From Watersipora subatra (taxonomy: Eukaryota; Bryozoa; Gymnolaemata; Cheilostomatida; Watersiporidae): a DNA stretch of 64,000 nt. A program made the position numbers and the translations under genes. The DNA lies in contig NC_088715.1 in the NCBI RefSeq assembly GCF_963576615.1, forward strand, positions 59,865,802 to 59,929,801. Direction: 5' to 3'. Of the stretch, positions 50,700 to 63,401 are shown in pieces. How positions within the stretch are numbered: position 1 is the first letter of the stretch; each line of letters begins with the position of its first letter. Below the pieces are notes generated by a model, which made no database searches, was not told the origin of the DNA, and saw only the letters and a list, made by a program, of their open reading frames with translations.

Positions 50700-51670
50700 T
50701 TTTGACCAAAGCAATGAATCTTTCACAGCTCATGCTTCAGTTTTCATTACTAGAAACAAGTATTGACAGGTGATTGTTGGTTAATGCATGTTGATGACTT
50801 CTACCAAAATTGATTTTTTTACATGTAGTTTTATCCTCAGCCAACTCTTGCAGTGCATAATGTTTTACTATTCTCACCTGCCAATTCAGCTTTTAGCTAA
50901 CTGAGATGTTTAGAGCTCGGCGCTTGTTTGAAAACATTTACCATAACCATGACTCTCTTTGCTGAAGAATATATTTTTGTCTGTGTTTAGTTAATTGTAA
51001 GTTCTTTGATAAAAGCTTATAACCTCATGCAATCTTAGTTTGCTGTGTTTTCATTTGGAGTTTATTGTGATATATATTTTTACTAATTGAGATGAAAGCC
51101 TTAAATACAGTGAGAGGACAATTATGGAACACAAAAATGTTTCAATCAAAGTACTTCAGACTAGTTAGGTTACGATAGTCCATGCCCACATGGAATGAAT
51201 AGAATTAGAAGAGAATAGAAAGATAGATTATCAAGCAGCAAAGTATGTTTCACAGTAGAGCGACTCAAAGTTTGAGAAGAAATAATATAGGCAAGTGCAA
51301 GTTACTAGACTGTTCGGATATTGAAAAAGATAATAATGCTAATACAACAGGGAGGACCTTTTAAAAGCTATTAGATTCAGTTAGAAAAAAATTAGTGTTT
51401 TGAGAAAAGTGAGATATTTAGGACATTATAAAAGTGGCTTAGTCTTTTAACGTAATTACAAGGCGGGTAGAAAATGATGCATCAAAAAGAACTTATTTAG
51501 CAGGTGCATTACACAAGAGCAATGACATTAATCATGTGGCCTCTTGGAGTGTATTTACATGTTAGATTCTTCATGGATTCTTTTATGAAAAAGTGATGGA
51601 GGTCACAGGCCTTGGAGACCATACTATAGGAGCTATGATATGATACCATTGCCAAACTACTTGCAAGAGA
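50700..51670. other. No gene recognised
   Basis: AT-rich sequence without visible structure. Confidence 0.4.
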
Positions 51671-51675
51671 AATAC

Positions 51676-52098
51676 TTCCTTGTCAACAATATTGCTTGTA
51701 TAAGAATGGATGTGACACGTGCTATGGTAAAAGATCAACGGCTTTTTGACGCATTTCAGTGATTTGAATCCAGATGTTAATTCAGTTTATTACACCATCC
51801 TTAAGTCAGTCTTAAGCTTAAAGTTATGAGATTGTTCTGAACTGGTAAGCAAATTCGTCAATTAAATAATATGTCTAAGACGTTACTCCGCATTGAAACA
51901 GATCAATTTAGATTTTGTTAAATAAAATGGAGCAGAATATGATGACTCACTGATTCCTAACAATAAGAAGCAAACTTTTTGCAGTTATATTGAGCATATT
52001 ATTGCAGATTTATTAAAGCTGTGTAATTTTGTGACGTAAGCAATCCATCGGAGATCCAATATGATGTCTGCTTTTTGTACAGCAAGATATACATCTAT
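51676..52098 (+). repeat. Direct repeat copy 1
   Basis: About 420 bases matching 52688-53116 in order (CTTGTCAACAA, GACACGTGCTA, GTTTATTACACCATCC, TCGGAGATCCAATATGATG). Both copies are followed by a TA microsatellite and one arm of an inverted repeat. Confidence 0.75.
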
Positions 52099-52221
52099 GT
52101 ATGTATTTATGGGTACTTATATACATATATTCACATATATATATATATGTATATGAAGTATACATATAAATACTCTATATAGATATATGTATCTATATAT
52201 ACATATATACATATACATGTA

Positions 52222-52492
52222 TATATATTTCACTAAGATTTTATCACTTATCTATTTTTGAATTCGTTTTTAATGTAACCTATAACGAATAACGCTGAAC
52301 TGAGATAGCAAGCATCGTATGTCTCTTTCAGAAGTTCTGGTAAGGATCTCGAAATATCATCTCCCTATTCTTGTTATTTTGTTGAAATCAGTATACCAAC
52401 TGCCAAGTTTTAATTTTGAGAGAAATTCTGGTTTATATCATATGGAAAAAACAAACTCGCCCTACTATGGCGAGGACGAACAAACATTGTGT
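52222..52492 (+). repeat. Inverted repeat, left arm
   Basis: About 270 bases whose reverse complement lies at 53204-53474 with few mismatches, for example GATAGCAAGCATCGTATGTC. It begins in a TA microsatellite. Confidence 0.85.
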
Positions 52493-52687
52493 TTCATAGA
52501 GTAAGGCTAAAACATCTTATAACAAGGGCATCATAACCTGTTCGTGCACTGTATTAAGTACTAATTTAACAAGTGCAATTGCAAAAGGGATATACAGTTT
52601 GTGGTAAGAGTGAAGGGAACAGTAGGAAGGACTTAGCCTTGTGATTAGTTAGGCCTGTTTACAAACTTGTGGTTGTGACTTGCAAAA

Positions 52688-53104
52688 GAAATATATTCTT
52701 GTCAACAAGATTAATTGTATAAAATGGATGGGACACGTGCTACGGTACAAGAACAATGACTTCTTGACGCATTCTGGGCATGTGATTGCAGATGTTACTG
52801 CAGTTTATTACACCATCCACACGTCAGTCTTAAGCTTGAAGTCGATAGATTATTCTGAATTGATAACCAAATATGTCAAATGAATAATATGTCTAAGATA
52901 TTAGTACGCTTTGAGGCAGATAAATATAGATGTTTCAACATAAAATGAAGCAGAATATGACGTCTTACTGGCGCCTAAAAATGTGAGGCAATTTTTTCGC
53001 AGTTTAAATAAAATAATAATCTTAACGTTTTTGTAAAATCTATCCACGTTTGTAACGCATGCAATCTATCGGAGATCCAATATGATGACTGCTTCTCATG
53101 CAGC

Positions 53105-53116
<12 letters not shown>
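52688..53116 (+). repeat. Direct repeat copy 2
   Basis: Second copy of the 51676-52098 unit. It lies inside the inverted repeat. Confidence 0.75.
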
Positions 53117-53157
<41 letters not shown>

Positions 53158-53203
53158 GATATATGTATATGTATATATATATATATATTTATACATATAT
53201 GAA

Positions 53204-53474
53204 ACACAATGCTTGTTCGTCCTCGCCATAGTAGGGCGAATTTGTTTTTTCCATATGATATAAACCAGAATTTCTCTCAAAATTAAAACTTGGCAGTTGG
53301 TATACTGATTTCTACAAAATAACAAAAATAGGGAGATGATATTTCAAGATCTTTACCAAAACTTCTGAAAGAGACATACGATGCTTGCTATCTCAGTTCA
53401 GCGTTATTCATTATAGGTTATATTAAAAACGAAGTCAAAAATAGATAAATGATAAAATTTTAGTGAAATATATA
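53204..53474 (-). repeat. Inverted repeat, right arm
   Basis: Reverse complement of 52222-52492. It ends at the edge of the segmental duplicate of gene A intron 7. Confidence 0.85.
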
Positions 53475-53920
53475 TATTTATAGAATTTATAGAATGACAA
53501 TATTGGTTTTATGCTGATATGCAGCAGATAAATGATAATTGGCTATATCCGCTTAGAGTCTGTCAAAACATTCCAAAAGGCAACTTGGCAAATCGTGTGA
53601 TAATACATATTAAGAAAAACATAAGAATACTTTTGTTAGCTTGTTATACGAGTGGCATTGGAAGACCTTACAAATCTCACCAAATTAATACTGCGTGAAT
53701 GTCCTTGTAGGTGCATAACCCTTCTGGGTATATACTTTGGGAAGGATTTTGCCAGCAGATGAAGGTTTTGAAAGAATAAAATTTCCGTTTCTTGGTCTCC
53801 CACAAACTCTGGCCTTAATAGTTTTTCCTTTGATGTTTGGAGTCTTACTGAAACTCAAAATTCCTAGTCTTAAAGGTGGTCAAGAAGATCCTTAAGGTAG
53901 GCACATAATGATAATGGTAT

Positions 53921-54459
53921 AATTCTATGATGGCAGATATAAGGCTATGGTGACATATATAATTCTATGGTAACAGATATATCTCTATGGTCGAAGGTAT
54001 AACCCTATGGTGGAATAGATAATTCTATTGTGGAATATACAACTCTATGGTGACATACATAACTCTGTGATAAAAGAGAGAACTCTATAATGGCATATAT
54101 AACTCTATGGTGACATATATAATTCTATGGTGGCTAATATAACTCTAGAATGGCATATGTAACTTTATGGTCGAAGATATAAATCTATGGTGGCATGTAT
54201 AACTCAATGGTAGAAGATATAGATCTATTGTGCCCAATGTAACTCTATGGTAGCTGATATAACTCTATGGTAACTCATCAAACTCTATGGTGGCTGATAT
54301 AAATCCATGGTGGCTGATATATCTTTATGGTGACTCATATAACCCTATGGCACCCAATATAATTCACTTGTGACTGAGATAATTTTATGGTGGTTCATAT
54401 AACTCTATGATGGAAGATATACCTGTATGGTGTTGATATATCTCTATTGTAGCCGAAAG
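53921..54459 (+). repeat. 20-bp minisatellite, ~27 units (pseudogene C)
   Basis: Same unit as in gene A intron 8 (AACTCTATGGTGGCTGATAT type), about five units fewer, at the same distance from the exon 8 donor. Confidence 0.88.
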
Positions 54460-54691
54460 TGTAGGTAATGTTAAACTAATCAGATAGGCAGGCTAAATGC
54501 CCAGGCTGTAATGAACAGTCAATCAGCTCTACAATAAAGTTCTCACAGCTGTCAGATTTATTCAAAGATAGCTATTTTGATATTTACAGCAGCTCTTCAG
54601 AAACTTGGAAGTCCAATGAAAGCTCACAGTTGAAATTCAACGGCTTAATTTTCAACTAAATATGAATTCACACAAAATTTCATTTAATTTT

Positions 54692-55095
54692 CTCAGAGTG
54701 TATCAATATTTTTCTATCATTTGCAATTGTGTTGCATGTTTGAGGTTGTCTGATTGCCAGGATATTTTAAGAATAAAACCAATTGATTTTGATCGCTGTC
54801 AAAATGCTCAAATCAAACGAAAGTGTGATTATGAAGTCTGTAGCAGCAAGGAGACTGACAGAATAGAGACATATTACGTTGCAACTTGAACGCAATAGCT
54901 GATATCAACTATAGCAACGATAACAACTAACGACATCATTTTGCAGGTTTTTTTTCTGAGCGTTTTAAGCGCAATTAACGTTTGTTAATTTTAATCTTAA
55001 AACATTCTGGCAGTCAGATCTCGCCTCAAGCATCAAAATAATTGCAAATGATAGAGAAAGATCCACAATTTCTAATAGAATCTACTAAATTTTTG
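54692..55095. repeat. Fold-back repeat, duplicate of the 27110 copy
   Basis: Shares position and internal words with the gene A intron 8 copy, so it was inherited through the segmental duplication. Confidence 0.7.
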
Positions 55096-55955
55096 TCTAA
55101 GTTCATTTTAAGTTGTACTGCTATTTAAACTATTTTGTAACTCTAAATCTTTTTCTATAAGCTATAGAAGATTTAATCAATGAGCGCAAAGGTAACCATA
55201 ACTAAATAGAAAATGTATGTTTTTTACTAAAAATGCATGTAAACAGTAATTGAACATTTAAATACAGTAAAAAGATAAATAAACTAGTATAAAACTAGGT
55301 AAACTAGTAAATAGTAAACTAGTAAATAAGCTGGTATGAACATTTTGAAAGTATGTTTCATTAAGAACAATGATCATGGTAGAGTTCTGCAATGGCAGAA
55401 AAAGATCTAAAGATTAATTCTAGTCGAAAAGTGCTTACGCTTAAAATTGAAGCTTATTTTAATAAAAAATACATCTCTAGTGCTGTTTTTGTGTCTTGTC
55501 TTCAGATTCTCTTTAGATGCTGACTTTTCAGAAGGCTGCAGGCAGCTCTCTGTTGCTTGAAAGTCTATCTTAAACATTAAAGTTTTCACAAGACTTTCAC
55601 CCGTAAAACATAATGCATCCCATATTTCATGATGAATATCTGCCAGTGCATAATCCTTAGCATTCTAATACTAATAAAGCCACGGGACTTTCCTTGTAGA
55701 TTTTTAAGTCAAAGCTTAGTAACTAGTCATTTTTGATAGTCAATGCTCATGCTTTAAATATTTAGAACACTCGCGTTGCAGTTTTATGCCTGACTGGCTT
55801 TTAATTGATTGCAGTTAATATTAATTAATTTTTTGGCTTCTTAAATTTTCATATTTTTCTACATAAATAGAATGTACAAAACTAAAATATTATTTCCAAA
55901 CATTCGCTATTCAAAAAACATGAAAATTAATTCCTACTACTAAAGTTTCATGTAG

Positions 55956-58670
55956 TCAAGTCAAGTCAAATCAATTAATCACATTTGCTCTATAATGGGG
56001 CATTAGAGCAATACCTTTATTAAGTAACACGAGTACATGTAGATTACTCTTAGTTTGGGATTTTCTTTTTCCTTTCTTTTTTTATTGTGATTTTTAAATT
56101 TGGTTGGGGCAAGGTTGTTATTAAAGTTGAGGGTAGGCGTTAGGTGGGGGCGAGAACTTTTTATAAATATTGAAAGTTCTTGGTAAGAGTGCCTGGAAAA
56201 AAGGGTTAGCTGTTATGGGTCCGCACAAAAAAGGAGTGTTTTTTAACATTGGTGTTGATTGCACCTTTAGTGCTTTTGTGGCATTTATTGTGTAGGTGGG
56301 CATTTGAGAAAAAATGGGTTGGTATTGCAGTTTCTTCATTTTTTATTTTGTTTTTTAGATTTTGGTCGACCGTCCTCTGACGCTCTGCAAGAGTGGCCTA
56401 TGACCACTCAGGCATGAGGTCAGAAATCCTCTCATTTTCTTAAGATTGAACACCACCCACCTAAAAGCTTTTCTGGTCACAGACTCGAGAGAGTCTATAT
56501 GCTTGGATAAAAATGGAGACCAGACAGTTGATGAATATTCAAGAACTGGGCGGCAGATGGTTTTAAAAGAAAGGATTTTTGTTTTGGGTGAGAAACTTCT
56601 GAGGAACCTCATGAGCATGTATAGTGGGGATAAGGATATAGCTATAGTCTTTTCTATGTGAAGGTTAAAGTTGATTTTATTGTCTATAATGACTCCGAGG
56701 TATTTAAAGTGATTGACATAAGTCAGTTGTTGGCCTTTCATAAGATATTTGTGAAAAAAGGGCTCTCATGAGACCTAAAAAGAGAAGTTGTCTCACATTA
56801 TTGTGATTTTAAATTCCATCTGCCATTTATCAGCCCAGTCTATGAGCAAATCAAGATCTGCTTGAAGATTTGCACAGTCACTGGCTGACTCAATCTGGGA
56901 ATATAGGAGAACATCATCATCAAAAAGTCTGAGTCTAGAGGTCTTGATAGCCGCTGGCATATCATTTATAAAAATCAGAAAGAGGAGGCGGTCTAAAACA
57001 GATCCCTGGGGCATACCAGAGGAAACTGGACATGGTTTGGAGTATGTTTCATTTATAAAAATGGTTTGTGTCCGATCCTTCAACCATCCCTCAATCCAGG
57101 CAATAATTGTTCTGTCTAGATTAGTTTGGGTAAGTTTGAAAAAAAGTTTGCTGTGGGACACTTTGTCAAAGGCCTTAGAAAAATCAAGGATAACTGCATC
57201 AGTTTGGATTTCAGTATCACATGATTCAATGAGTTCATGAGTTGTGAGGATTAGCTGACTTTTACAGATTCTTCTCGAGCGAAAACCATGCTGGCAGTCT
57301 TGGAAAAAATCAATGGAGTCTAAAAATTTGTGGATGGAGTGTGCGACTATGTGTTCTGTAGTTTTTGACAGTAATCATGTCAGAGAGATTGGACGATAGT
57401 TAGTTGGCAGGAGCCTACTACATTTATTTTTAAAAATGGGTATAACAGTATCTGTTTTTCAATCCTTCGGGACAGTATGGTTGGATAAAGAGTATTGCAT
57501 TATCTTGGTAAAAGTAGGTGCAATATAGGAGGCTAGATGTTTCAGCAACGAGGTGCTCAGTTCATCTGGGCCAGCAGCTTTAGAAGGGTTAAGTTGTTTT
57601 AAGAGTTTTAAGACACCATCGGTGAAAACAGTTATTGCCTTGGTCTTTTGTTTAGTGGAGTTTGCTAGTTTCGTTTGTTGGGGGAATAAGATAAGCACTA
57701 TTGTCAACTGTGAAAATGGAGGAAAAAGTGTCAGCAAAAGTGTTGGCTTTATTATCAGACGGTTTGCCAAGGTTTTGACTGTGTTACTGGATTCTCTTTT
57801 TGAAGATATGAATTTAAAAAGAGATTTATTGTTGCCTTCCGTCAATTCATGACAGATATGGATATTTAGAAAGTTATTATAGTCTTGTCTATTTAGTTTT
57901 TTACATTTTTTAATCTGAAGCTGGAGCATCTGTTTAATTTTGGCGGTCGGGTACTTTTTAAATGTTTTAAACAATCTATTCCTTTTATGAATCTTTGTAA
58001 CGCTGGTGTATTTAATTCAAAATTTCTGTTTTACATTTCTTAAGGAGAAAATGAGGGATATAGGCCTTAGCTGCTCCCACAATTCCAGTTTTAAAGGATT
58101 GCCAAATGTCATTAATGTTGGATTTGATTGATATGAGATTAGTTATTTGTCTGTCAAGGACTTGGGGTTGGATTGTGAGTTCAGTGATATTAGTTTGGTT
58201 ATATTTATATTTAAAAATGGGCGATAGTTTGGGGAGGTTTGCCTGCTTGGGGCTATCAGGTATGCTCACCTCAAAGTGCACATAAAAATGGTCAGATGTG
58301 CTTGGCTCTCCCTGAGCATTATTAATTTCCATGGAGGATAACACAAGGTCTAGGATGTTTCCTTTAATATCTGTTGGAAAATCAACAGGTTGGAAGAAAC
58401 CATGTGTTCGAATGAGGTGAAGAAAATCGGTATTCATTCTCCTGTCTCAACTAGATTTCAGTGTTTTACCAGGCCACTGTATCTCAGGTAAGTTAAATTG
58501 ACCGCTAATGACAAAAAATGGGCTGGCAAAAGATTCAACCCAGTTGAGTAGGCCATCAATGTTTTTTACACAAAGTTGATGGTAAAAACAAGAAAAATGG
58601 AGGGCAAAATTATGTATATTTATTTTGAGAGTAAGAATTTCTGAATCTATAAGTTACAGCGCTTTTTCAC
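55956..58670 (-). mobile_element. 5'-truncated non-LTR retrotransposon (LINE)
   Basis: Minus strand. It begins inside the endonuclease domain (DSEILTLKI..., SGQFNLPEIQWPG in place of GDFN, then EPSTSDHF), continues into reverse transcriptase (LNPSKAAGPDELSTSLLKH, QHGFRSRR, ILDFSKAFDKVSH, SGMPQGSVL, and LFDDDVLLY where FADD is usual) and ends with HFKYLGVIID and a C-terminal segment. The 3' end is a (TTGAC)n-type microsatellite tail. The HGFR and AAGPD motifs fit the jockey/CR1/L2 group. Frameshifts and stops break it into several pieces. It is absent from the matching place in gene A intron 8, so it inserted after the duplication. Confidence 0.88.
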
Positions 58671-59599
58671 ATATTAAAAATAAATTTTTAATCATCGACT
58701 TTTCTACAATTTCTTTGCTCACAGCCAATCAAAAAAGGTTTATAGATTATAAAAAGTAAATATTGAACAGAGATATGGTGTTTACCTAGCAAATGAGTAA
58801 CAGAAATATTAAAATAGAAAATATATTTTGAATCATGAAACTTGAAAAGCTTTTTAATTTTTTTGCTAATAAAAATAATACAGTCTGCACTCTATCGGAA
58901 TTTTAGTGAATTTTACATACATAGAGCTTGATTAGTTCATTTACTTGTCTGTCTAGGTATAAATCACTCACGGCATTGTTGTTCATACTTTTAAACGAGG
59001 TTTAATATTTTGTGTACTTGTAGCCTTTAGTTATCCTTTTCTTATTTGGAGTCACCTCCCTTTCTGTCTACGCAAATACATACATATATGTGAGATGGAA
59101 TGTCAAGCTGGTTCTTGCTGTCATTCTGCAGCCTCTGGGCGGATTTTTATTGGGAGGACTTATTGCCTGGGTATTTCGGTTCAACTGGAAAACTATTAAA
59201 GTAAGTACCAACATTGAAGAATATAAACACAATCTGTTAAAGCCTATTTTGTATCTATGTGAAGCCAGTAAAAGACAGCTGATCATCAACTTCAGTTACC
59301 ATGCATGCTTTTATCAAAAGAGGTAAAGTATTAGCATTACCTTATTTTTGATAATTGTATTGAAAACTGAGAAAAAAATTAAAATTCCTTAAAAACTATG
59401 CTTTGTAGTTATGCTGTTTGATATGGACATTACTACTGGTGTTTAAATATCCTTGATGCTGAGGAGCTAAATGCGTAATTAAATATTTTTGTTTAAAATA
59501 CTCAAATCATGTCTCCAATCAACCTCACCATCCATTACTTCCTCCAAAAATACGATATTTTATACCAAACATTGAGACCTTACTGATCTGTACTGGTAC

Positions 59600-59725
59600 T
59601 ATTAGCATTGTCTATCAGTCTGTCCGGATCCATGGCAAGAGCCTTAGGAATAAAATTGCCTCTCTCAGGACTGGAGCTCACCCACTCTTATTCACAATTC
59701 AGCACTGTGACATCACCACTATCTT
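59600..59725 (-). repeat. tRNA-like/SINE module (duplicate)
   Basis: Counterpart of 29545-29665, more diverged. Confidence 0.3.
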
Positions 59726-59764
59726 ACCTATTGTTTTTGTACCAAAACAAAAGGAAACAATCAT

Positions 59765-60130
59765 TTGCATGCGGTGAGCCAATAAAAATATGTTACCAAC
59801 TCAGGATGAGCGTAGTTTCACTTTGCAAATTTTTGATTTTTCACTGCAATTTACTGTTAGCATTGACCAGTCGCGCTAAACGCAGTACAACTAAAAAAAA
59901 TTTTTAACTCATTTTAGATCTGTGGATTTTGGGAGATTTTATTGAACTACTGAAGTTGCTATTCATAGTTCAGATGTAATAATACTGTTCTAAGCTGTAA
60001 TAATATTAATAAATCAGCCGACTTTGACATTCTCATGGTTTTTACGAAAATGGGTGAAAACTTGTTTATCTTCACTTTACAACGCATTTGTGGTGTATCT
60101 CATGGCATCAGAGGATGTAAAATTTCAAAA
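59765..60130. other. Indel relative to gene A intron 9
   Basis: About 365 bases present here but not between the flanking matches in gene A (around 29700). No ends or coding content recognised, so either copy may have changed. Confidence 0.5.
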
Positions 60131-60440
60131 TGATTGATTTGGTATCAAAATATCTTTTTTATAGATTGTGTGGCTGCAACAAAAGTAATGACAATTGCAC
60201 TCCTTGTCAAACATTAGGTTTCGCCAAACAGACAATTAGGTATTATTAATTAAAGAAATGAATTTGCTAGCAAAAGAGTTAATTATGCATACTGCTTACT
60301 CATTATGATCTCTCATGGTGCGTGGGACAGTCAAGTCTACTAAGTTGCGTTATAAAACATATTTATGGAAAAAGAGCTTTTCCTTTCAAATTAAGTTACC
60401 ATCTTTTGCTATTGTGCTTTGTCTTATAGTCAAATTTACT

Positions 60441-60931
60441 CCTTACAGCAAGGGTACCTAACCTTTTTCCTTCAGTTCTCCCTTACTACGCCTTTTCATA
60501 AATTTGATTCCCCATGCATTTTAACTAACATTTCTAAAAACAACCAATACAAGCTATAATCCTGTTTTATTGTACATATCTAAACATATAACAACATATT
60601 ATTAAATTTTATACAGTTCGCATACAACACACAACAATACATGAACATCGGCATGGCGATGACTTGGTTTATGACTAGGTTAATTTACTATTCAATTAAA
60701 ATCTGAATGGATGTGCTCACATATATCTGGGTTATGGTTAGTAGCTTGTTATTAGCAACTAATGCTATAGATAAAACCAAAATGTTAAATGATGAAACCC
60801 AAACTCACACGGTACTGGAGGACATAAATTAAAAATCTAACTAATCAGACATCTCTCGGTTCCCTTATTTTATATTCCAAATTCCCTCCTAGGGGAGGGT
60901 TCCTGTCTGGTTGGGAACCCCTGCTTTACAG
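60441..60931. mobile_element. hAT-type MITE with target-site duplication
   Basis: Element 60449-60923 has ends CAAGGGTACCTAACC and, reversed, CAGGGGTTCCCAACC, the classic hAT terminal sequence. The 8-base flanks CCTTACAG and CTTTACAG are a target duplication with one mismatch. No transposase. The equivalent gene A site (about 30015-30030) is empty. Confidence 0.88.
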
Positions 60932-61975
60932 TGATAATAAAATTAACATCTATTTAACTCTGATGAGAACTAAAATTGTATTGGTATTATATTGGGAAAT
61001 TTATTTGCAGGCTATCACCTTAGAAGTAGGACTTCAAAACTTTGAGGTGAAAATTATTGATGTTTGATCAGTTACATGTCAACCAGAATGCGATCTCTCA
61101 ATCGTTGTCCCAGCTCTAAGCACATTTCTTGTTGCTTTACTAACAATCTTAGCAGGACGTTTTAACCTCATTAGAGAAAAGATTAAAGCAAAGGTATGAT
61201 TTATTTGATAATCAAATGATTGTGTGATCACATTCTCAAACCAAAGGAGAATGCTGATAGTAGTAACTATTGATAAACTGAAGGTGCTTGTAGGTTCCCT
61301 AAACATAGAGAGTAGTTGATTAGGTACATATAAGGTATTACAACTACTCTTTGCTAATGTTCATATCATATATGGAATTAAAGGAGATTTTATGCTAATT
61401 AAAAGCACAAGAGTGTGCAATTCCCAAATTTGGGATTGTGTGTTCACAATAAATAAGCAAATAAGTGTTGTTGTTATTAGCATTCACTGATGGTGGTTTT
61501 ATATTCAACAAAACCATACTGAACCTTCTCGACAGAGCTAAGAGTTTTAAAATGAACGCACTACACAACTAAAGCTTCAATGATTATTCAAAAAGCCATT
61601 AAACAACGGTAAATGCAAATACTGAAGTAATGCTTTTGACAATGTCAGTTTTAAAAACAAAACGTTGCTACAAATTTTGAATTACTTTTCTAATAATGAC
61701 TCATTAAAAACGTGGCCTGAAATATTTTTCAAGAGTCTAGTTTTTTTATAGACTGCTACAAGCAAACGGTTTCCTTATGTCATCTGATCTATTCTAAATC
61801 ACTGCATTTAATTTTTTTAGTCATAGATAGAGGAAATAAGGTTTCGATCTTATATTAATGAATGTGGGTGGGGCATAAAGAGGCTAAGTTGAAGTTTGTG
61901 GATTTGAGCAAAGCTAAATGATTGCTCATCACACAAATTATATTTGTTGAAATTTCGGTGCATAAATCCTTTAGC

Positions 61976-62620
61976 ACCTGTGCAGGTAGCTGGTAAGGAA
62001 ACATTAGCTAGCAAAATATAGATGATATGGCAATACACAACTATTTATTTTAGCTCTGAAAACTAACTGAAAGCAAGCATGGAAGTGGTCAATTTTACTT
62101 TTTGGCAGATATTTAACAAGTAAATGTGGAAAATATTCACTATAAGCTCTATAAGATATTTGCTGTCGCTGGTAATTTTTGTAAATCGAAGGCTTTAGAC
62201 CGCTACTGGGCAGTTGAAAAAAGTGGTATTTACCTTTCTCTGCTTAAGGTAAAGCTCAGAAATTTTTTAGATTTTCTACTACTTTCAGTGTAGTAGAAAA
62301 TCTTAGTAGAAAAGTAGTAGAAAATCTAAAAAATTTCTGAGCTTTACCTTAAGCAGAGAAAGGTAAATACCACTTTTTTCAACTGCCCAGTAGCGGTCTA
62401 AAGCCTTCGATTTACAAAAATTACCAGCGACAGCAAATATCTTATAGAGCTTATAGTGAATATTTTCCACATTTACTTGTTAAATATCTGCTAAAAAGTA
62501 AAATTGACCACTTCCATGCTTGCTTTCAGTTAGTTTTCAGAGCTAAAATAAATAGTTGTGTATTGCCATATCATCTATATTTTGCTAGCTAATGTTTCCT
62601 TACCAGCTACCTGCACAGGT
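61976..62620. repeat. Giant fold-back: two 307-bp inverted arms, 31-base spacer
   Basis: Arms 61976-62282 and 62314-62620 are reverse complements with about one mismatch found on inspection (GGC versus AGC in the TTTTTGGCAGAT segment). The right arm matches gene A intron 10 (about 31030-31345) in normal orientation. The left arm is the extra, inverted copy, placed right after CCTTTAGCA. Confidence 0.9.
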
Positions 62621-63401
62621 TTTCGACTTTTCAAAAAACCTTCCCACATAAAATACTCTTCTGCTCTTATAGAAAAAAGGAAAAGAACATTCCAAAGAAT
62701 ATATAATTAAAGAGAAGTCTGAGATGGAGCCCGACTCTGATGATCGAGAGACGAAACTCAATGAATTAACCCAAGAAACAATTGAAGATAGTCAAGAAGA
62801 TTGTGATGTTGAGCATAAATTTTTAAATAAGGAATAGTAATTTTTTTGAAGTTTTCTTACAAGTTGCAATGAAACTGAAAAACAAATTTTATGTGCTGGA
62901 TGCTGGATAGGTAAAACTATATTTTTACCTATACTGAGATATCAAAAAGCAACCTCACAATTTTACTAAGCTAGTCAGGCAGAAACACAAAACAAAGTTC
63001 TGTTGACATGGTTGTAGAAGTACACATTTATGGAGTCACAAGTGAGCAGCTAAATGATTGCTTATTTTACTATCTGGAAGAATAAAACTCTCTTTGAAAC
63101 GAATCTGGCAAGTATGAAGCAACCAGGATATATGAAATTTTATTGTAGGCTTTTTGTATTGTAGAAAAATTAAAGAAATAAATTCCTTATAAATTTTACA
63201 ACAAATTTTTTCTAAACTTATTGTTAATAAAACATAGAACAGAAACTTATTACAGCAGAGCTTATTTTAAATTATAATCCTTTAATTACTATTGATGGAC
63301 TCAGTTGTGCTAGAAGATAATGATACACATAACATATTTTAAATTCCGTTTTCAAATTACACAAAATAATGGCTCTAAAGTTGACATTTGATCTTTGCAG
63401 T

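Larger units (their letters stand above)
53711..62837 (+). pseudogene. Pseudogene C: 5'-truncated SLC10-like copy (gene A exons 8-11)
   Basis: Exon equivalents: 53711-53896 (exon 8, TAA replacing the third codon of the exon and a net 2-base loss near its end), 59024-59200 (exon 9, intact), 61011-61193 (exon 10, keeps LEVG and Q but has TGA after IIDV), 62673-62837 (exon 11, intact, ends NKE then TAG). All splice borders are kept. Exons 1-7, with the signal peptide and the PGGG-SN motif, are absent. It cannot make a transporter, although the intact exons 9 and 11 show that decay is not old or is uneven. Confidence 0.88.

Noticed and set aside
53100-53210. Tyr/Ile-rich frame on the minus strand
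   Set aside because: Translation of a TA microsatellite.
56446-57852. Forward-strand open frames of 70-100 codons
   Set aside because: Antisense shadows of the LINE, whose reverse transcriptase motifs read on the minus strand.
61079-61306. 75-codon minus-strand frame
   Set aside because: Antisense of pseudogene C exon 10 and intron; no motif.
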